Source of the DNA: JANOBJ01 sp031411575
GTDB lineage: Bacteria; Pseudomonadota; Gammaproteobacteria; Burkholderiales; Burkholderiaceae_C
DNA: 9,273 nt
Direction: 5' to 3'
Assembly (NCBI GenBank): GCA_031411575.1
Contig: JANOBJ010000174.1
Span: forward strand, 1-9,273
In this document: positions 6,016-9,273 of the stretch, in pieces
How positions within the stretch are numbered: the stretch's first letter is position 1
Layout: each line of letters begins with the position of its first letter
The notes under the pieces: generated by a model
The model's database searches: none
What the model saw: the letters and a program-made list of their open reading frames with translations, nothing else
What the model was told of the DNA's origin: nothing
Position numbers and translations under genes: made by a program

Positions 6016-6280
6016 GGGCTTGCTCACACTATTTTTGCCAGTGCGAACGGCGTTAAAACAGCGCCAATCCAGGCGCACGTTGACGGCAAGGCGTCCGCCT
6101 TGCCTAGGCGGGCAACGCGGAGTGGCGCTGTTTGAACCCCGTTCCCTACGGATTGCGGCCAAAAAGGCCATGCGCCGCGTTGCGAAGCCTTGCCGGGCAG
6201 AGAGCCCGGCGGCGTTTCGCGCCTTGCGCATGACCTTTTTGACTCGTAACGCATCTGGCAAAAATAGTGTGAACAGGCCC
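6016..6280. mobile_element. 265-bp MITE-like element with 26-bp terminal inverted repeats
   Basis: The left end (6016-6041, GGGCTTGCTCACAC...) and the right end (6255-6280, read as its complement GGGCCTGTTCACAC...) are inverted copies matching at 24 of 26 positions. Inside are two further inverted-repeat structures. One is AAACAGCGCCA (6056-6066) with TGGCGCTGTTT (6123-6133), enclosing GGCAAGGCG/CGCCTTGCC (6085-6104). The other is a 16-bp pair with one mismatch (6160-6175 and 6226-6241), enclosing GCGAA/TTCGC and GCCGGGC/GCCCGGC. The element contains no convincing coding sequence; short open frames on both strands reflect the repeats. No clear target-site duplication is visible (left flank CTTCA, right flank TAGTG), so the insertion may be old. 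It occupies nearly the whole DUF1800-DUF1501 spacer. A transcribed palindromic repeat that stabilises or attenuates the mRNA is the main alternative. Confidence 0.7.
6028..6056 (-). promoter_or_regulatory. candidate outward promoter at the left end of the repeat element, facing DUF1501
   Basis: On the minus strand TTAACG (6056-6051) and AATAGT (6033-6028) are separated by 17 bases, each matching four of six positions of the sigma-70 consensus. Transcription would start near 6021, giving a roughly 20-nt leader carrying the GAAGGAG site before DUF1501. This is a pattern match only. Confidence 0.25.
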
Positions 6281-6292
6281 TAGTGCGGCGCT

Positions 6293-8077
6293 TCAGCGCG
6301 TCACGTGGTATTGGGGAGAGGCATAGACCAAATAGGCTGCGGTGCGCACCCGGTCGCGCTTGGCGTTGGTGCCAGTGGCCGGCAAAGCCGACACCGCACT
6401 GATGATGGCCTGGCGCGATGCGGCCGTAATGCGCCCGCCCAGTGCCAGCTTGACGAAACGGTCCACCAGTTTGGCGGGGTCGGTGGCATCAGCCTCGAAC
6501 GGCACCAGATTGACTTTGGTCCCGATTGGATCGGGGTAGTTGGTATCGGGGTTGGACCCTTCCCAGAACACCAGGTAGTTCACGAAGTTGACCCGGGCCA
6601 TGCCGGTGTTGGCGTTCAGGATGCCAAACTGCGGCCCCACCAGCGCCGTGCCCGCAACCGGGTAGGTGGGCGGGTAGAAGTTGAATACCGACGGTGCACG
6701 GAACACCTGCTGGCGCAAGTCGTCGCCTTTCCAGTTGAGGGCCTGCCCGTCGGTTCTGCCGTTCATGGCCCGCAAGGTGCCGGTGAACACCTGGATTGGC
6801 TCGCGCAGCCGCGCAAAGTTGGCGGCGGGGCTCTCGGTGCGGGCTTCCGCGTCGAGCAATACGGCGGCAACGGTGGCAGTCATGTCGCCCCGCACGCCAC
6901 CACCAAACGGGCCGAACCGGCCGGTGGCGAATGCATTGGCGACCCGGCCCACGTACGCCGGCGACGGGTTGCTGGTAGTCAGGTGCTGGATGATCTGGCG
7001 TCCGATGAAGGGCGGCGTGTTGGGGTGGCTCATCAGGCTGTCGAGCACCACCGCCAAGGCCTGCGGCGCGGTTCGGGATGCCTGCAGGCTGTAGCCGCCT
7101 AGCAGCGTGCGTGCCTTGTTGTCGTGCGCATTGGCGCGCGGCACCATGTCGCCCCGGTAGAACCGGCAGTTGGCGCCGGTCGGCCAGCACGGCTTGTACT
7201 GGCTGTCACCGCCTGCTGGATAGGTCCACCCGGTCAGCGCATAGGCATAGTCGCGCACCCGCACGTTGTCATAGGTGGGCGTGCACTTGCCGCCTTGCAG
7301 CGTGCCATCGGGCTGCAACAGACAGGTGCCCACAGAAAACAATTGCAGCAACTCGCGCGCGTAGTTTTCGTTGGGCGAGTTCTTGTCGTTGTTGGCATTG
7401 TTCAGATAGTCACCCATCAGCGGCGACAGCGTGACTTTCTCCAGGATGGTGCGGTAGTTGCCGAACGCGTTGACCAGAAAGATGTTCTGGTATTCGCGCA
7501 GCCCGTAGGTGCCATTGACCTCGACTTCAGAGGTCACCAGGATCTGCGACAGGGCCAGCGCAACCCGCTGGCGCAGCTGGTCGGGGTTGTTCACCGCATT
7601 GCGGTAGAAGTCTGAGTTCAACGGTTCGGAGGAATAGAAATCGCGCCAGCACTCGTTGCCGATCGCCAGGTCCACGCAGAAATCATTGCCCGTATAAGTA
7701 TGAATGCGCTCACCGCCGGCGCCACCACGCGTGTAGCGCGACACGTCCTGCTTCATCTGCTGGGCGACCCACTTGGTCGGCCCCTGTGCGGCGATTTCGG
7801 CTTGCAGCGCTTCGGTGTTGCCAAAGCTCGCCTGGTCAGCTAGGCGCGTGGCATCGAGCACACTGGTGGGGGCATCGGTCGTCAGGACGTCCGGACCCGG
7901 CGGGGTTGACCCCGCGGCCGCTGAGTTGGACGACGACCCGCCGCCGCACCCTGCCAGCACGACTGCCAGCACAAACGCCATCACGATCACCACCAGGATG
8001 CGGCGCACCCACTCCTGACGGTTGCGTTGCGCGCTTCGGTTTGGCGACAACGACTCCACCCAGAACAAACTGTCCAT
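6293..8077 (-). CDS. DUF1800 family lipoprotein
   Basis: A 594-residue DUF1800 (PF08811) protein. A basic N-terminus (VRRILVV, 24-30) leads into a hydrophobic stretch ending at lipobox LAGC (41-44), followed by a Gly/Ser linker, so it should be a membrane-anchored lipoprotein. Family blocks are RLADQASFGNT (78-88), LRQRVALALSQILVTS (168-183), NYARELLQLFSVG (238-250), ALTGWTY (280-286), FIGRQIIQHL (357-366) and VFRAPSVFNFYPP (458-470). Six cysteines of the mature part fall in close pairs (134/143, 252/265, 297/304), consistent with disulfides outside the cytoplasm. The ATG at 8077 was chosen over a longer in-frame start at 8302: it has GGGAGGA (8089-8083) five bases upstream, and the extension would cross the atp terminator. 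DUF1800 is commonly encoded with DUF1501, as here, but function is unknown. The gene ends 12 bp before the repeat element. Confidence 0.92.
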   Translation of the reverse strand: MDSLFWVESLSPNRSAQRNRQEWVRRILVVIVMAFVLAVVLAGCGGGSSSNSAAAGSTPPGPDVLTTDAPTSVLDATRLADQASFGNTEALQAEIAAQGPTKWVAQQMKQDVSRYTRGGAGGERIHTYTGNDFCVDLAIGNECWRDFYSSEPLNSDFYRNAVNNPDQLRQRVALALSQILVTSEVEVNGTYGLREYQNIFLVNAFGNYRTILEKVTLSPLMGDYLNNANNDKNSPNENYARELLQLFSVGTCLLQPDGTLQGGKCTPTYDNVRVRDYAYALTGWTYPAGGDSQYKPCWPTGANCRFYRGDMVPRANAHDNKARTLLGGYSLQASRTAPQALAVVLDSLMSHPNTPPFIGRQIIQHLTTSNPSPAYVGRVANAFATGRFGPFGGGVRGDMTATVAAVLLDAEARTESPAANFARLREPIQVFTGTLRAMNGRTDGQALNWKGDDLRQQVFRAPSVFNFYPPTYPVAGTALVGPQFGILNANTGMARVNFVNYLVFWEGSNPDTNYPDPIGTKVNLVPFEADATDPAKLVDRFVKLALGGRITAASRQAIISAVSALPATGTNAKRDRVRTAAYLVYASPQYHVTR

Positions 8078-8102
8078 CGACGTCCTCCCTGTCTTCTTGC
8101 TT

Positions 8103-8159
8103 CTTGTTGATTGACAGCGGTGAAGGTATCCAAGCCGCCAGTTTTTGACTGTCAACAAG
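8103..8159 (-). promoter_or_regulatory. candidate promoter/operator region upstream of DUF1800
   Basis: On the minus strand a consensus TTGACA box (8155-8150) lies inside an 11-base palindrome TTGACAGTCAA. A -10 box is weak: TGGATA or GATACC at 17- to 19-base spacing. CTGTCAACAAG (8149-8159) and CTTGTTGATTGACAG (8103-8117) are inverted copies differing by a 4-base insertion and flank the expected start region, so this could be an operator or leader hairpin. The terminator just upstream makes a dedicated promoter in 8078-8240 necessary; which one is used is uncertain. Confidence 0.35.
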
Positions 8160-8241
8160 CGTGAGGAAGTGTTTAACTGTTGGATGATTGCGACACACGG
8201 CTGCGGCAAACGGGCGGCTGACCGAGCGCCGAGCTGACAAG

Positions 8242-8276
8242 AAAAAAAGCCCCGGCCAACGGATCGGCAGGGGCTT
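8242..8276 (-). terminator. rho-independent terminator of the ATP synthase operon
   Basis: Read on the minus strand, AAGCCCC (8276-8270) pairs with GGGGCTT (8253-8247). An inner GCC/GGC pairing extends the stem, and a run of seven T ends the signal (8248-8242). It lies 40 bp after the atpC stop, in the orientation of the atp genes. This is a canonical intrinsic terminator and separates atp transcription from the DUF1800 gene. Confidence 0.9.
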
Positions 8277-8316
8277 CGTGGTGTTGTGCCTTGGCGCGAC
8301 ACGGTGGACGGGAAGA

Positions 8317-8742
8317 CTACTTCTTCTGGCGATACTTGCGCAGCGCGGCGATCTGCGCGGCCATGACGGCCAGCTCGGATTGCGCCTTGGCGAGGTCAAG
8401 GTCGCTCTTGGCGTTTTTCACGGCTTCCTCGGCAGCGGCTTTGGCTGCGTTGGCCTTTTCGTCGTCGAGGTCCTTGCCGCGGATGGCGGTGTCAGACAGC
8501 ACGGTGACGCAATTGGGTTGCACCTCCAGGATGCCGCCGGCCACAAAGACAAACTCCTCGGTGCCGTCGGCCTTCTCGATCCGCACCGAACCCGGCCGGA
8601 TGCGCGTGATCAGCGGGGTGTGGCGCGGGTAGATACCGAGCTCGCCGGCCTCGCCGGGCAGCGCGACGAACCTGGCCTCGCCCGAGAAGATCGACTCCTC
8701 GGCGCTGACAACATCAACATGGATGGTGTGCTTGGCGTCCAT
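8317..8742 (-). CDS. atpC: F-type ATP synthase epsilon subunit
   Basis: A 141-residue epsilon subunit of the F1 sector. Together with gamma it forms the central stalk and can inhibit ATP hydrolysis through its C-terminal helices. The N-terminal beta-sandwich (about 1-88) contains IHVDVVSAEESIFSGEA (7-23), LPGEAGELGIYPRHTPLIT (28-46) and FVFVAGGILEVQPN (64-77). The C-terminal Ala/Lys-rich helical hairpin (about 90-141) ends LRKYRQKK. Length is normal. ATG 8742 lies three bases after the atpD stop, so translation is likely coupled; AAGG in the end of atpD can serve as the ribosome-binding site. It is the last gene of the atp operon and is followed by the intrinsic terminator. It acts on the cytoplasmic face of the inner membrane. 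Confidence 0.97.
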   Translation of the reverse strand: MDAKHTIHVDVVSAEESIFSGEARFVALPGEAGELGIYPRHTPLITRIRPGSVRIEKADGTEEFVFVAGGILEVQPNCVTVLSDTAIRGKDLDDEKANAAKAAAEEAVKNAKSDLDLAKAQSELAVMAAQIAALRKYRQKK

Positions 8743-8745
8743 GGC

Positions 8746-9273
8746 TTAGACCTTTTTAGCTTTCTCGAAAGCCTCGTCGATGCCGCCGACCATGTAGAAG
8801 GCCTGCTCGGGCAGGTGGTCGCACTCGCCATTGACGATCATCTTGAAGCCGCGAATGGTCTCGGCCAGCGACACATACTTGCCGGCGGTACCCGTGAACA
8901 CTTCGGCTACGTGGAAGGGCTGCGACAGGAAACGCTGGATCTTGCGGGCGCGGGCCACAGCCAGCTTGTCTTCGGGGGCCAGCTCGTCCATGCCCAGAAT
9001 CGCGATGATGTCACGCAATTCCTTGTAGCGCTGCAGCGTGTTTTGCACGGCGCGCGCCGTTTCGTAGTGATCAGCGCCGACCACCAGCGGGTCCAGCTGG
9101 CGGCTGGTCGAATCGAGCGGGTCCACGGCGGGATAAATACCCAGCGCGGCGATGTCACGCGACAGCACCACGGTGGAATCGAGGTGGGCGAACGTGGTGG
9201 CAGGCGACGGGTCGGTCAGGTCGTCGGCCGGCACGTACACGGCCTGGATCGAGGTGATAGAACCGACCTTGGT
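8746..9273 (-). CDS. atpD: F-type ATP synthase beta subunit, C-terminal part
   Basis: The last 175 codons of the catalytic beta subunit; the gene continues past the right edge, so the N-terminus, P-loop and most of the catalytic core are missing. Visible landmarks are GSITSIQAVYVPADDLTDP near the edge, TTFAHLDSTVVLSR, ALGIYPAVDPLDSTSR, the MDELAPEDK loop (equivalent of the DELSEEDK motif that meets the gamma subunit), and RFLSQPFHVAEVFTG. The C-terminus ends GGIDEAFEKAKKV. The beta subunit forms the nucleotide-binding alpha3beta3 ring that makes ATP from ADP and phosphate. No internal stop or frameshift is seen. It precedes atpC by three bases in the standard atp gene order. An internal GTG at 9240 is not a real start, because the frame and the family sequence continue upstream. 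Confidence 0.98.
   Translation of the reverse strand, partial: TKVGSITSIQAVYVPADDLTDPSPATTFAHLDSTVVLSRDIAALGIYPAVDPLDSTSRQLDPLVVGADHYETARAVQNTLQRYKELRDIIAILGMDELAPEDKLAVARARKIQRFLSQPFHVAEVFTGTAGKYVSLAETIRGFKMIVNGECDHLPEQAFYMVGGIDEAFEKAKKV

Noticed and set aside
5317..6135. 272-codon open frame antisense to the DUF1501 gene, running into the repeat element
   Set aside because: Composition is Arg/Ala/Gly-rich with no domain; the DUF1501 reading on the other strand is strongly supported.
5999..6283. Short open frames on both strands within the repeat element
   Set aside because: They are explained by the inverted-repeat symmetry, have no recognisable domain and are not a transposase.
8078..8302. 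75-codon N-terminal extension of the DUF1800 gene
   Set aside because: The extension would run through the atp intrinsic terminator, lacks family similarity and would place the lipoprotein signal internally. ATG 8077 has a strong ribosome-binding site.

Overview
The window is GC-rich chromosomal DNA, most likely from a betaproteobacterium of the order Burkholderiales, probably Comamonadaceae. This is inferred from protein flavour (AtpD/AtpC, LemA, paired TPM-domain proteins, a YheT-type hydrolase) and from short AT-rich palindromes of the GCTA...TAGC type that I associate with that family. No database search was possible, so genus and species are not assigned. No RNA genes, CRISPR arrays or complete insertion sequences were seen.

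Layout from left to right. Positions 1-1657 hold a minus-strand cluster, read right to left: an atypical Rossmann-fold (NAD(P)-binding) protein (770-1657), a SnoaL/NTF2-like protein (290-739) and the first 46 codons of a YheT-family alpha/beta hydrolase (1-139). A 46-bp divergent gap separates these from a plus-strand cluster at 1704-3790: a LemA lipoprotein, a membrane TPM-domain protein with a glycine-rich tail, and a small soluble TPM-domain protein. A convergent minus-strand gene (3853-4428) encodes a stand-alone cyclic-nucleotide-binding domain without a DNA-binding domain.

Positions 4594-8077 (minus) hold a DUF1800 lipoprotein followed downstream by a DUF1501 protein with a twin-arginine-type signal. 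This is a recurrent but functionally uncharacterised exported pair. Here the spacer between them is almost entirely filled by a 265-bp element (6016-6280) with 26-bp imperfect terminal inverted repeats and two internal inverted-repeat structures. It looks like a non-autonomous, MITE-like element. It ends one base short of the DUF1501 Shine-Dalgarno and may supply a promoter. Positions 8242-9273 (minus) are the end of the ATP synthase operon: the 3' part of atpD, then atpC, then a clear rho-independent terminator that isolates the DUF1800/DUF1501 unit from atp transcription.

Most of the window is ordinary housekeeping and accessory chromosome. The items most worth follow-up are the DUF1800-element-DUF1501 arrangement, the two palindromes placed over or just inside gene starts, and the hairpin overlapping the GTG start of the membrane TPM gene.
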